From Loxodes magnus (lineage: Eukaryota; Ciliophora; Karyorelictea; Loxodida; Loxodidae): a stretch of DNA of 64,000 nt. Numbering within the stretch: position 1 is the stretch's first letter; each line of letters starts with the position of its first letter. Below, in pieces: positions 11,726-23,299 of the stretch. Position numbers and translations under genes: made by a program. The stretch covers positions 62,001-126,000 of the forward strand of contig CAMPDV010000909.1 of assembly GCA_946699065.1 (NCBI GenBank), given 5' to 3'. The notes under the pieces were generated by a model. That model did not search any database. It was not told the origin of the DNA and was given only the letters and a program-made list of their open reading frames with translations.

Positions 11726-11999
11726 AATTATATTTTACTTTTCGCTTTATAAAATCTGATACTTTATTTTAGTCATATCTATCTTAAATTTAATAGAAAA
11801 TAATTAATTTTATTTGCCTTTATACTATTTTTTATTAATGTTTATTATAATAATAAATAATAAAAGTAATTCATTTCTTAGTAAATCTTAAGAATAAATG
11901 TAATTATACCATGTTAGTCATCTTTATTCATTCATTTAAGAATTCCTACATTCTATGCAATTTTTAAATATGTCAACTCATCTTTAAAATAGGAAGCAG

Positions 12000-13255
12000 C
12001 TCTAAACTCTTTCTTGTACCAAGTTTAAGAAAAAATTTATTGACAGCATAAATTGAAGAAATTCTAAAACATCAGAAAATGAAAATCGGAAAAAACCTAA
12101 ACATTCAATGATCTAATGAAAAATAAAAATAACCTTAAAAAAAATTTATCGAAGAATAGCAATATAACGATATTACAAGGGGTAGGACATAAAATAAGAG
12201 TTTACTATCAATCAAAAAAAACTCAAAAAATAAAAGAAGTTGGTGTGAACTTTTATTAAGGAGTTATTGAAATTAAGAAGATTTACTTTAAGGGAAACAA
12301 TTCTAAGATAATAAAGATGCTTCCTTATATTTAAAAAGTAATTAATGAATTCAATAAAAAATAACTGGGATATTATAGGGCAAAATAATGGATAGCAAAA
12401 AATTAAGAAATACGTTAAAAGCTATGATTTAAAGAAAACTATCAAAAAGTTAGAAAAGGAATATTATATAAAAAAATTGAAAATTACTTGCAGATAAAAA
12501 ATGGAAATTTCTTGTAAAATGTCTCTTTTAATAAGGATTAATCACTTCCAGACTAAAATTAGCAAATTAAACTTAAAAACTCAAAAATATAAAAGAGAAA
12601 TCAAAAAATGTTAAGATATTTATAAGAGTTGAAGAAAATTAAAAATCTTATTTCTAATACCTAAAAATAAAATTGACAATAGATATTCAGCAAATGTGAA
12701 AGTCGAAAAATTAGAAACGGAGTTCAATTAATTTGCAGAGTTGACAGGAAGTTTAATTCTTTAAAATATGTCGATGAAATCCCCTATGGATGTAGTACCT
12801 AAAGATTAATCGAATAAAAATTAATTTTATAAGAGAATGCTTTAAAGCTGTAATGCTGATATTGCAGGAGAATTGGCCATACGGTAAAAATAATGCTGAT
12901 ATTTTAACGAAAATAATAATGAGAAAATTTAAAATAAAGACAATCGTTCAGTAATTTATATTACACTCCAAAGGGATATTATACAGGAAGAAAATTTATA
13001 GAGAGAGTGAAATTTTAAGAGACATAACATTAGCATAAGAAAGAAGAAAAGCAAATGTTGGATAGTGAACTTGATTGAACCAAGATTCAAAATATAAAAA
13101 AAGGATTAAATCAGCGCAAATAGATATGTCTTTCGGAAAACGATCCAAACGAAGAATGGAAATTTAAAATTTAACAAGAAAATTAAATTTAATATAATGA
13201 TGAGCTTATTGAAAGTGGAATCATTTTATTTTATTATTATTATTATTATTAAACA
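12000..13255 (+). mobile_element. CCHC ORF1/Gag-like retroelement, decayed
   Basis: Plus-strand homology to the 15028 and 54773 copies: FAELTGSLILQ followed by SPMDVVPKDQ, then a knuckle start CWYCRRIGH at about 12854-12880. The frame changes near the knuckle. The copy ends in GGAATCATTTTATTTTATTATTATTATTATTA, the 3' end plus TTA tail typical of this group. The 5' limit is uncertain. Confidence 0.55.
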
Positions 13256-13764
13256 TAACTAAGAGCATCTGAATCTAAATTTATATAGAAAAGAAAAAAA
13301 GCATGAAATTGAATTACAACAAAGTTAAGTTAAAATAAAGATTTTATAGAAAACAAGAAATATGTGGAGAGCTTAAAAACAAGAAATAGAAAGATAAATA
13401 GGAAAATTTTACTTTTTTTCTTTAGAAAAAAATAGAAAAAGTTAAATTAAAATACCCTAGGAGAGTGATCATTTCAAAATCCTTTATTAATGGCAACCAT
13501 TACAGATATAAATATAATTTCAGTAAGCTGATTGAATTCAAAGAGTTAATTGATCTAAATAATTTAACATAAGAAAAATATTTTTATTTAAAAATGTTTG
13601 CCTTAGAAATGTAAATAATTTTTTATGTTAATAAAATTAAATAAACCTAAATAAATTTAGTATTAACTTTATGATTAATAAAAAATTTTGAAATATTGAA
13701 AATATAGTATATTTATAAATAAAATAATAATAAAATATTATAATAATAAAATATTTATAACATA

Positions 13765-14522
13765 ACATAACATAATTTATTAAAGTGACTTCACTTTTAT
13801 TTGGCTAGTCACGAAATTAGAGTTTGTAAAAGTTTATCCAAATCAAAAATCTTCAACGTCATATTCATCTGGTTTTTCTGGATCATAAATTCTTATAAAT
13901 TGTTTATTTTATCCTTTCGTTAGTGCTTGAAAATCAAATCCTACTTGTCATCTCTCATATCGTATTAGTGTATCTGTAATCTTTGAAGCTTCTTAGTAAG
14001 GTTAAAATATTTTTTTCTAGTATAAAATTCCGTTTAGTGTGCAATAAATCTTAAATAAATTTTAAATTCCTCTACTTGTTTCTTGATATTATTTACTCTT
14101 GAATCTATAGCATTGATTTACCTTGTGATCATATTTTTTACAATATCAAAATCTTTTTCTATTTTCTGATAGGAAAGTGACGGGTTCTGTACTCCTCTTG
14201 ATTCTGGATTAGAACATTAGTTAAGCTTGATTTGCTCTAATTAACTAATTCTTTGGTCGAAGTTTTGTCTTAGATTCCATTCAATTTAGGTAAATTATCT
14301 TTACATCTCTTAAGAAGATGTCTATTAGTTAAATTTTTCTTTAGGATTTTATTCATTTAACAATCTGTTGATTGTTAGCATTAGAGATTAAGTTATTTAT
14401 TTAAAATCTTACACTTCTTTTGTTAGCTTCTAATTATCCAATTGCAGCAAATAGAAGTCGTTAGAAAGGTCAGATTAATTGGTAAGTTTTGTTGGAGAGG
14501 TCTTTGCTTTCTTAGATGCCAT
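13765..14522 (-). mobile_element. CCHC ORF1/Gag-like retroelement
   Basis: From the minus-strand ATG at 14522: MASKKAKTSPTKLTNQ, then a helical region (LLQLDNQKLTKEVQDF). In another frame there is a knuckle-like YCKKYDHKVNQC (14110-14151) with the first Cys replaced, then an acidic end (YDPEKPDEYDVEDFW) homologous to the C-terminus of the 54773 copy. It ends AAGTGAAGTCACTTTAAT, the common 3' end of the family. It looks broken by a small number of changes. Confidence 0.6.
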
Positions 14523-15027
14523 TTTATATATATAATTATGTTTAGATTTTAAGATAATTAAAGTTTAAAAGTTTTTGTGCTTATTCAAAGTAACTATAAA
14601 TAATATTGAAAATTTAAGTTTAAATTATATGTATTTTTATCTTTTATTAATCAAAGGTATATTGCATTAATAAAAATTTATGTATTTTTTTCATTGGTTG
14701 CTTAAAAATTTATCTGTGCTAAATAAATTATTAACTTTTAGAGTTTGAGGATAGTTAAGCTCTCACCATACTGTATTCTTTTAACAGCTTCTTGACATAT
14801 ATACGGGAATGTTCTGCTGATTATTTTCTGCAATCAAAGACTACCATGTTTATTGAAGGCATACTCAAGGATCATAGAATTCAAATTCAAATTAAAGCCG
14901 ATAATCTCCAGATACGTTCTCTTCAAGATATTGGATAAAGCAAAGATTTGTCTAAAGATTTTAAGTATTATCAACCAAATAAAAATATATTTGCTGCTAT
15001 TCTTTTAATTATTATATATAGCAAAAA

Positions 15028-15905
15028 ATGGCTGGCTTTAAGAAAGGTTTTTTTTACCACCTCTTCAGAGTAGGAGAGAAAACCTGAAGCATCATCTCTA
15101 ACCACGTCTTAGCTTTAACTAACTCACTCCTCTTCCTAAGATTTATTAGATCCTCAGAAAATAATTTTTGAAAACCTCTAAAAAATGAAAATGATAATAA
15201 CGAATTTTCCATACAACTTAATTCATTGAAAGAATAAATCTAATGCCTGATCAATAACGTGAACACGCTAAGATAAGAAAATAGTAACTACAAGACTGAA
15301 CTCAGCAATCATCCTTAGTTATTAGAATTTAACTAGAGAATCAAGCAGACAGAGGAAAAATTAAACTAATTCGCTGAGATTACTGAGAGTCTGTTTCTAA
15401 AAAAGCTCCCTCACAACGATCCTATGGATATAGAGCCAGCAATTCAACCAGCAAAAAGAAATAGAATGAAGGAAAAACCTAAATGCTGGTTCTGCAGAAA
15501 ACCTGGTCATTTTGTAAGACAATGCTGGAAATATTAAAATAAACAAAATGAAGAGAATAAAAGAATTAAAAAATACTGAATAAATTAAGCAGATTGTATG
15601 TTACTCAAGAGGGTAAAATTTATAGACTTTAGATAACAAACGTAAAAAATTAGTAAATCGGTCCTGAAGAAAATATATGATTTAGACCCTAGTAAATAAT
15701 TGGAAAAGAACTAGATTTTAACTAAATCCCTATAATAAAACCTGGAGAAAAAAGTAATAGTCGATATGTAATAATGAAGCATAAGACAGAAGAAGACTAT
15801 GAAGAATATATCCAGAATACTTTTTTTAACATTTATAAACATTATATCAGTGATGATCCTAATGAAAGGTGGTATCACTTTAATTAATTATTATTATTAT
15901 ATAAA
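15028..15905 (+). mobile_element. CCHC ORF1/Gag-like retroelement, well preserved N-terminal half
   Basis: From the ATG at 15028 one frame reads MAGFKKGFFYHLF, a coiled coil, LNQFAEITESLFLKKL, NDPMDIEPA and a perfect knuckle CWFCRKPGHFVRQC (15484-15525, codons 153-166). The frame with the expected C-terminal homology (LYVTQEGKIYRL..., DDPNERWYHFNQ) lies beyond it, so the copy seems broken. The 3' end reads GGTGGTATCACTTTAATTAA then (TTA)n, and nothing LINE-ORF2-like follows. Its family role would be RNA binding and RNP formation. Confidence 0.7.
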
Positions 15906-16109
15906 GTAAATATTTTCATAATAATAAAATTATAATATGTAGCATTAAGAACATATTTTGATCCAATAATAAATTTTATGAATATCTAGTTCATTACATT
16001 TAATATTTAACAAATTTTAAAACTAAAATCATTAAATTTATAGATGACTTAGAAATAAGTTTACATTGAGAAACGGTATAATAATATTAATTTTAAGTTT
16101 TCCGTTTTA

Positions 16110-17035
16110 GGGATTTCCAACCCCGTCAGGAATACAGTAGTTCATGCTCCCTGCTGTTAAATATAAATGTTTGGAACGTCCAATTTTAGCGAGATTGGGA
16201 ACTCGGGTTTCTCCAGGTTTTCCTTCCTTTAACTTGCCTTAGTTCCATCTTGATCTTGTATATTGAACCATCCGGGTTGCAATACATTCTTTTCATTCTT
16301 GTTTCTTCTTTTTTCTTCTTTTTTTATTCTTTTATCCAATAGTTTCTTTATTTCTATTAGAATTTCTAACACTTCCGATAAAAATGCCATACGCTTCCAC
16401 AGCAGAAACATTTCTTTTTTATTTTGAATTATTTTCCTTGATTTTTTTGCTCTTTCTAGGCTTCGATTTCCATTTGTATAGCTCCAGTTTCGCTTTACTC
16501 TTTCTTAAAAGTTTACACTTTCTTTTCTACTTTTCCAAGTCTGTTATCCAGCAGTCTGTTTCTAAAGCTAATTTTAGGATTCGTTAGTCTGACTTTGTGA
16601 GATATTCCAAAAGGCGTTAAGATCTCTTTCCTAGGACATAAGTCTTGACTTAATTCCTTCTGCTAGGTCTAGCTTTGCCATCGGCATATCATTGTTCTTC
16701 TTCAATCTCTTGACCTCTTCCTGGAGGTTCAGTACCACTTTGATGAGCTACTCCATGCTCATCTGGCCAGAAGGATTGAACTCTGATACCTCCTGGTGGA
16801 GAACAGACTTCATCTGTTTCCTCGGTTTCTCGCTTGAGGTTGGAGTTTCCGTGTGTACATTCTTCAAGGTTGGCTTTCGTTCGTTTTGTTAGATTCCAAG
16901 TTGTTAGTTCAGTGTTGGTTAAGGTTGTGATAGAGAAGATTGTTAAGATTATTAAAATTTGGTTTCTTGCTTCCTCCCTTCCTTTTTGGCTCAGGAAGAG
17001 GTGGTATAGAAGCCTGACTTGAAACCTTCAACCAT
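16110..17035 (-). mobile_element. CCHC ORF1/Gag-like retroelement, MVEGFKSGF subfamily
   Basis: The minus-strand ATG at 17035 gives MVEGFKSGFYTTSSWAKKEG, a Ser/Gln-rich low-complexity stretch, a coiled coil (QLIKVVLNLQEEVKRLKKNN), then SRLMSQERDLNAFWNISQ, whose Trp is TGG (16607-16609). A perfect knuckle CFCCGSVWHFYRKC lies at 16410-16369. Paralogues are at 57940-58735 (+), 40340-40725 (-) and 18770-19420 (-). The 3' segment 16275-16110 is repeated alone at 3235-3445. GC content is clearly above the flanks. It is not in one frame, so it looks broken. Confidence 0.7.
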
Positions 17036-17344
17036 TTTTTTCTGATAAATTTACATTGTAAAATTAGAATCGAGTTTTAGTTTATATGTGAAAAGAGACA
17101 ATTCTAAGTAATAATAGCTTTACTTTGAATATTTAAATGAAAACAAATAAAAAATTATAATAATTTATCAAAATATTAAAATCAATAATAAATTAAAAAT
17201 TATATTTTTTTGAGTCAATTTCACTTTATAATTTGAATAAACTAAAAGTCCAAAAGTTGACTCCGATTTATTTAAATAAAACAAACAGCATAGAATTAAA
17301 ATAAAATTAGATTAATAATAAATAAATCATATTATATAAAAAAA

Positions 17345-17650
17345 TTTAAAAACCGCCATAGTTGTTCGAAGGTAAACAACAAGGTCATTTCATCAGAGGT
17401 TGGGGAAGTTAAGTACCCATAATCGACTTTATGTCTTCCTCTGCTTTGGTTTGACCTCGAGACATAAGATTCTTAGACCTTCGACACTGGCTTGACTTGG
17501 TTTCGTTTATTTTTAATACTGGAACGAAAAGAAATAATATTGCAAGCTTCATCAGAGGTGGGGAATTTAAGTACCCATAATTGACACATGTCGTCCTCTG
17601 CTTTGGTGATGCAATGAGACACAATCCTGCCATGTCCTTGGACCTCCAGC
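17345..17650 (-). repeat. Two tandem units sharing LWVLKFPTSDE-like coding
   Basis: Two blocks about 160 bp apart share CTTCATCAGAGGT.GGGGAA.TTAAGTACCCATAAT and CCTCTGCTTTGGT. On the minus strand one reads AEDDMCQLWVLKFPTSDEA. The same protein phrase (RLWVLNSPTSDQA) occurs on the plus strand at 41.9 kb. I do not recognise the family. It is likely a retroelement coding segment, partly duplicated in tandem here. Confidence 0.5.
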
Positions 17651-17679
17651 AAGTATTAAAAATTACGAGTATTCTAAAA

Positions 17680-17800
17680 TTATATCAGTATTGAACATTT
17701 TTATCAGTACTGAATAAGTATACCAGTATTGAACAAGGTTTATCAGTATCTGATAATTTTATCAGTAACAAACATTCTTGTCAGTATGAAACATTTTTTT
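17680..17800. repeat. Minisatellite, TATCAGTAntGAACAtt units
   Basis: Six or so imperfect units of about 20-22 bp built on TATCAGTA.TGAACATT run directly into the hairpin at 17802. It may be a variable tract inside the 3' region of the element that ends there. Confidence 0.7.
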
Positions 17801-17801
17801 T

Positions 17802-17842
17802 AAAGAGCTGCGCACCAACGAGAGTGCTACACGCTCTATAAT
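17802..17842 (+). mobile_element. Retroelement 3' hairpin copy
   Basis: AAAGAGCTGCGCACCAACGA then GAGTGCTACACGCTCTATAA, followed by TCAAATTTATTTATTTATTT. Outer stem AGAGC/GCTCT and inner stem GCAC/GTGC are visible. Plus orientation, tail on the right. Confidence 0.75.
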
Positions 17843-17849
17843 CAAATTT

Positions 17850-18540
17850 ATTTATTTATTTAAATTTATACTCCCCTAAATATATCAAAATTATTTATTT
17901 AAAAATTATATTATTTACTTTTGATAGATTTAAAGTTTCTTTTTCTTTAATTTAAGAAGTAATTCACTTTTTTATGAATAAATATTCTGAATTATTTTAT
18001 TCTTAAATACTATATCATCATTCTTTTAACTTAAACTTTTATTTTAATTTGCAACATTTTTTAAATCCTATTCCATCTAAAAGTCTTACAAATTTAATTT
18101 TTAAAATAGAGTTCAAGCCTTGATCATATAAATTCTGATATATAATATTTATATATAAGATTGAATAGTTTTCTAAATATGCTACAATTATTTTTAATAT
18201 AATATTATAATAAATTTTAGAATGGAAAAGAAAAATAATTTATAAACATATTATCGAAATACATTATAATTTTGAATAATATTTTTTCTTAATATTAAAT
18301 ATAATTTACATTAGAGTTTGAAATAATAAATTTTTAAAATTTATTATTTTTGCCTCTTATTTATCATTTTTATATATTTATTATATAATTTAAAGATACA
18401 TAAAGTATTCATTTAAAAAAAATTAAAAACTCACGAATAAGACTTTTATAAATAAATATTTGCATAGGATAGAATATTTATATTATTAATTAATATACTT
18501 TACCATTTTTAATTAGTGATTATTGGAATACTTTTATAAT
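17850..18540. other. AT-rich DNA, nothing recognised
   Basis: No motif, repeat family or paralogue is visible. Confidence 0.4.
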
Positions 18541-18769
18541 GATTACGAAAATTTAAATAAAGCAAATATGAAAAGAGAAATATCATGATAAATTAAAATT
18601 TTACAATAATCAAGATATCTCAACAGCTTTTCCATCAACATCAGAAATATCAAGATATTTAAATAAAATTTATAAAGATTTTTTAAATACGATTCCTTTA
18701 TTTTTGATGATGTCTTGAAGATATTATTCATTCTGTCAGTAGCGCTAGGCAATCATCTTATAGATTTTT

Positions 18770-19420
18770 CGTACTTTATTATAGGATAGATTTTCTAATT
18801 TTTTCTTTCTTTCATTAAATATTTTCTTCTTTGTTACTGCTACATCTTTCTATTTTATTTTTAGTAAATTTAATTATATTTAAGAAACTTGTGAAAGTGC
18901 TTGTAGAAATGTCTTTTTAATTAGAAAATAGCTTCTCTTCTTTCTTAATTTTGTTTCTTTATTGTAGTTTTTTATCTTTATAATATCCTCATTTGGATCC
19001 TATAATCAAGTTTAATTTTATAGTTATTATTGTTTTTCAACTAGTTGCTCATTTCAGTTATCTATTTGAAGTTTTTTTCATAATTATGGAATTTGCAGCT
19101 CTGATTTTGCTACTTATTTCAGAAGGCCTTGAATTCCCGTTCTTATGATATAAGTATTTAATCTAACTCACCTTGCTTTTTAAAGTTATCCTTACTTTCT
19201 TATTATTATTTTCAGTTTTTTTTATCTTCCTGGAGATTTAGCACTACTGGAATCTATTATTAATAGTTTATTTTTTCTCATTGGTGGAAATTAATAATTA
19301 TTATAGCAAGATATTCTTATGCATATTTCCTACACCCTTTTTCGATATCGGGCTAGTAGCCTAAGATGAAACCTTCTTATCTATTTTTCACTAGTCGAAG
19401 GAATTCAAGTATGCTGCTTA
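18770..19420 (-). mobile_element. ORF1/Gag-like retroelement, decayed
   Basis: The minus strand reads VVLNLQEDKKNWKQQQ, then LISQEREFKAFWNKQQNQ. This aligns to VVLNLQEEVKRLKKNN ... LMSQERDLNAFWNISQ of the 17035 copy; the Trp here is TGA. No knuckle is recognised downstream. Boundaries are approximate. Confidence 0.55.
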
Positions 19421-19439
19421 TTCCTATTTTATTTGTATT

Positions 19440-20165
19440 TAAAATAAAACTTTGCATATACCTTAAGCCATAATTTTTTAATATAAAATAATAAGGATAA
19501 TATTTTTTAATTTAAAATTTAAATTTGCTTTAGATAAAAAAACAATCATTTTCTATTAAAATATTTATAATTTATAAAAGTACAACTATATAATTGTTGA
19601 TTTAAAAATTTCTTATTTAGAAGTTTGTTATTTTTTAATTCTGAAAAAGCGTATTTCTTTTTTCATGTTGTAAATAGAATTTTTGCTACTAAATTATCAC
19701 CCTTTTTATTATGATGCGAATTATCATCAAAATTGTTTTAAATAACTATAAATATATCTCATATAATATTTATTTCAAGGATAAACTTAGAATAGAGGTT
19801 TTAGGATTGTTTTAAGATCCTTAGGAATATTATATAATAGAAATTTATATTTTTTTTTATTTATATGGATTTTAAGTTTAATCTCTAAACTTAAAATACC
19901 TTATTTATGCTTTATTTTAGATTATAAATTTCTTATAATGCTTTCTAAATATGCAAGAGTAATATTGATTTTATTTGATTTCCAATCTTTTTATTTATTT
20001 TATATTATAATTTTACGTATTAAGTTGAATAAAAACTAATATTTTAAGTGAAAATTGTTTCAAAGCTTTTTATCAATATTATTTAATATATAATATTTAA
20101 TGAGAACATAATTTACAGAATTAGGTTTTCTAATTAATAAAAAATGGTATCTAAATATTTTATTG
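19440..20165. other. AT-rich DNA, nothing recognised
   Basis: Long A/T runs with no supported coding or repeat signal. Confidence 0.4.
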
Positions 20166-20176
20166 CTAACAAAAAA

Positions 20177-20760
20177 ATGGAGTTTAATATCGGACAGCAT
20201 CTTAGCAAGGCCGAAGTTAAGAAGGCTATAAGAAAAGCCAATCTAATTTAAAAGTAAAAAAATAGGCCTTAGAATAATCAAGCTCTTTTTCTCCTTCCTA
20301 GGGAAAGCTCATGGTTGACCCAGAAACTTCTTGAATAGAAAAAGAATAAGTTGAAAAATTAAATAAAGTTATAGTCAAACAAGAAGAAACTATCTGAAAT
20401 CTGACAAGTTAAATTCTGGAAATTCTTACTAACTACGAACAACTCAACCTTGAAATAGATTAACTCAAGACAATATTAATAAATAATAAATAAATCACAA
20501 GATAATAAATTTGATCCTAATCTTAATTTCCTCCATCATCAGTTGTATCAATGTAGATTGAAGATCCTCAAAATAAATTAATAATCTCTCAATCCTAAGA
20601 AAAATAACAGAATAAGAAAATAGTAAAGAAAAAACCTAAATGAACACAAGAATTAAAAACATTGAAAAGATTTTGAATATAAGAACTCAAAATAAAATAG
20701 AAAGAAAAAAATGCTGATTCTGTAGATCATAATGACACATATAAATTTTCATCAGTAAAT
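20177..20760 (+). mobile_element. ORF1/Gag-like retroelement, decayed
   Basis: The ATG at 20177 opens MEFNIGQHLSKAEVKKAIRK. In another frame a coiled coil follows (EKLNKVIVKQEETIWNL..., NYEQLNLEIDQLKTIL, RQQIWSQSQ) that matches the element at 10886-11725. At about 20712 a knuckle relic reads CWFCRSQWH without the final Cys. It looks broken. Confidence 0.6.
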
Positions 20761-20769
20761 TTTTCAGAT

Positions 20770-21955
20770 TCAGTGAAAGCTATTCCACAATTTTAATCTT
20801 CCACTATAAATGAAAGTTTACCTTTACATGTATTTACTATCATCTCTTATTTGAAAAAGAAATTATATTTTTTATTTATTTAATCTAATACTCATATTTA
20901 GAACCCTCCCCCTTTGAGTTATATTTTTTTTTTATTTTTTCTATATATCAACTTCATCCTGTTTAAAAATCTGAAAAAAATTAGTAAAATTTTTAATTAA
21001 ATTATTAGAAACTCCTATTTTGGAATCATTTACATAAGGAATATAAATTTTGAATTAACTAATATACAATATAATTTTTCTTAAAAGTTAATCTAACATG
21101 TCATTGTTAAATCCACTATTTTTCAACTTTCTAATAGTTCTTTAATCTTACGAATCGATAGTGTAAGATGAGCATTTATTTTTATCTCAGATGAATTTAA
21201 TTTATAAGCTTAAATTAGGGAATATTTCATATTTTGCCATTAAAAGTGAAACTTTAGCAAATAAACTTGCATCTTGATTACTTTGAATTTTCTATTTCAA
21301 AAGTTTCCTAAGATATAGAATTTTACGAAAATTATATTATTTCATATCTTCCATTTTTCTATTTTTTATTTATATTTGATATTTGATATGAAATTACTTG
21401 AGAAATTTTTCACCTAAATAAATTGAAAAATTATTTCAAAAAAAAGTAAAAAAAATAATTATCAATTTAATTAAATTAAATTAGAATAAGTTAATTTAAC
21501 ATGCATATATAAAATCAAAATTACAAATAGTTTGCTTGCTAACTATTTTACTTTAAAAATAATATATTAATGTATATTAGAATAAAATTTATGTATATTT
21601 TTTGGGCATTTCAACCTAAATTAATTTAAGTTTATTTTTTTCATAAATGGAAGGGTTAATATTTCGACCAGAAGGTTTAAGTCTGATGAGTCAGGATCAT
21701 AAAAAAATATGTTGTTAAGATAAGCTAACGATAATAATAATGAATGAAATAAAAAAATGTATATAAAATTAATCTTTATAAATAAATTTTAATATTAAAT
21801 TTAGTAATTTTCATTTTGAGCTTATTATCTATTTTGTCGAATAATATAGCTTATAGTTTAATAAAATAAAAATTATCCTATTTTCTTGACTTTAATTAAC
21901 ATTAAAAAGAAGAATATTCTTACTTATACTGAATAAATATATAAAATTAATTAAA
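20770..21955. other. AT-rich DNA, nothing supported
   Basis: No gene or repeat family found. A GTCTGATGAGTCAGG stretch near 21690 was considered as a ribozyme core and rejected. Confidence 0.4.
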
Positions 21956-21959
21956 AATA

Positions 21960-22589
21960 ATGTAAAATTAAATTTATATTTTAAGAAGAGGGCCTTGAAA
22001 ATCTCTAAATACTAAATATGTTCTCTCCTGAACTAAAGTATTACTTAGGACTTCGTTAGTTCTCTATTTTTTTAAAAATCCTAGCTTACTAAGTTTAATC
22101 CAGTATCTTGAAAAAACTATTTTTAGATAAGTTGCAACTCGAATCATAGAATTTCTTACTATAGGTTTAGTGATGGTCAGTTTTAAATAAATCTTTCAAA
22201 ATGACTTATTTATTTTTGTTATAATTCTCTAAGTTTTTTCAGCATTTTTTGTAATTATATTGCTTTTAACATATGTAGCAACAAATTTTTCTTCCTATAT
22301 AATATTACATATCGTTTTTTCTAATTCCATAGGCGCACATCCTTATTTCCCGTAGTTCTTTTAATAATTTCTGATTATAATGTCTGTTTTTCCTACAGTT
22401 CTTTTATTTAACATTAGAATATCAAAAATTAAAATTAAAATTAAAAATTTAAGGAATTTGATTAAATTATTAATCAATCTCGTTTATTTTTTGAACCATT
22501 TGAGCTTAGATCTGATTTATAGCCTCATCTATAGATGAAAATTAAAGGTTTAGTTCTTCGTCTACTTTATCTAGTATTTATTCTAGCAT
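21960..22589 (-). mobile_element. ORF1/Gag-like retroelement with near-CCHC knuckle, one frame
   Basis: From the minus-strand ATG at 22589: MLEQILDKVDEELNLQFSSI, then QIQAQMVQKINEIDQQFNQI (coiled coil). A knuckle-like CYICQKQYNYKKC follows, with Asn where His is usual and one residue fewer before the last Cys. A Lys-rich C-terminal part follows. The whole stretch is in one frame with TAA/TAG as Gln and TGA as Trp. The start lies just inside a TTATTATT tract. Probably a diverged member of the ORF1 group. Confidence 0.5.
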
Positions 22590-22727
22590 TTTTATTATTA
22601 TTATTTTTATTTTAATTAAAGATTTGCTATTCTTTGATGCACTGATTGTGCGAACTACTCTTGAGATTAATTTTATTCTTATTGCTAGGTTTTTGTTCGG
22701 TCTGAATATGTTATTATAGATTTTAAA

Positions 22728-23036
22728 TAGGGAGGAGCAATCCTCCAATTGAGATTAATTTAACACATAGCATAAGAAAGTACTTCAGAGGCGATAACTG
22801 AGGAAGAATCTCGTCAGGAACCAAGAGGAAAGAACTGGCGACATTGAGTAATGGATGTTGAAAGATGCTAGAAGATTAGATCTTTTGGAGTATTACTTCG
22901 ACCATGCACAATTAGAAGACAGAATTTCCAAAGGAGTGAAGCACTGGAGGAAACTTCCAAGGAGAAATTTTATTAACATTAAAAAAAATTAATTTAAAGA
23001 GCTGCATACCATCGAGAGTTCTACGCGCTCTATAAT
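22728..23036 (+). mobile_element. LINE-like 3' end, body B, with terminal hairpin
   Basis: A plus-strand frame reads EERTGDIEQWMLKDARRLDL, LEYYFDHAQLEDRISKGVK and HWRKLPRRNF, which looks like a real protein C-terminus. The hairpin (22994-23036) and a TATTTATTTATTT tail follow. The body matches 29530-29840 (-), 35576-35885 (-) and 49145-49455 (-). It is truncated at its 5' end. Confidence 0.65.
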
Positions 23037-23184
23037 ATAGTCTATTTATTTATTTGTTCTTATTTTAAGATATATGTTAAGAGAGATTTGTTGTTTATTA
23101 AAAGCCACTTTTTTATTATATAATAATTTTTCTTAAATTTAATTTAATTTTGCTAAAACATAAAAAAGTATTTTATTATATATG

Positions 23185-23298
23185 GAACTAATAAGAGAAG
23201 AATTTTTATTACCTGAAGGCTTACTTGAAGAAATAGACATGTATTGAAACATTTATTAAAGAGCTGCGCACCAACGAGGTGCTACGCGCTCTATAATC
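23185..23298 (+). mobile_element. Severely 5'-truncated LINE-like 3' end with hairpin
   Basis: About 70 bp of body (MELIREEFLLPEGLLEEIDM, then TAT and a TGA) precede the hairpin at 23258-23298 and the tail AAATTTATTTATT. It is a typical dead-on-arrival insertion. Confidence 0.6.
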
Positions 23299-23299
23299 A

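Noticed and set aside
21660-21730. Hammerhead ribozyme core (GTCTGATGAGTC)
   Set aside because: No following GAAA at the right place and no flanking stems II or III could be drawn.
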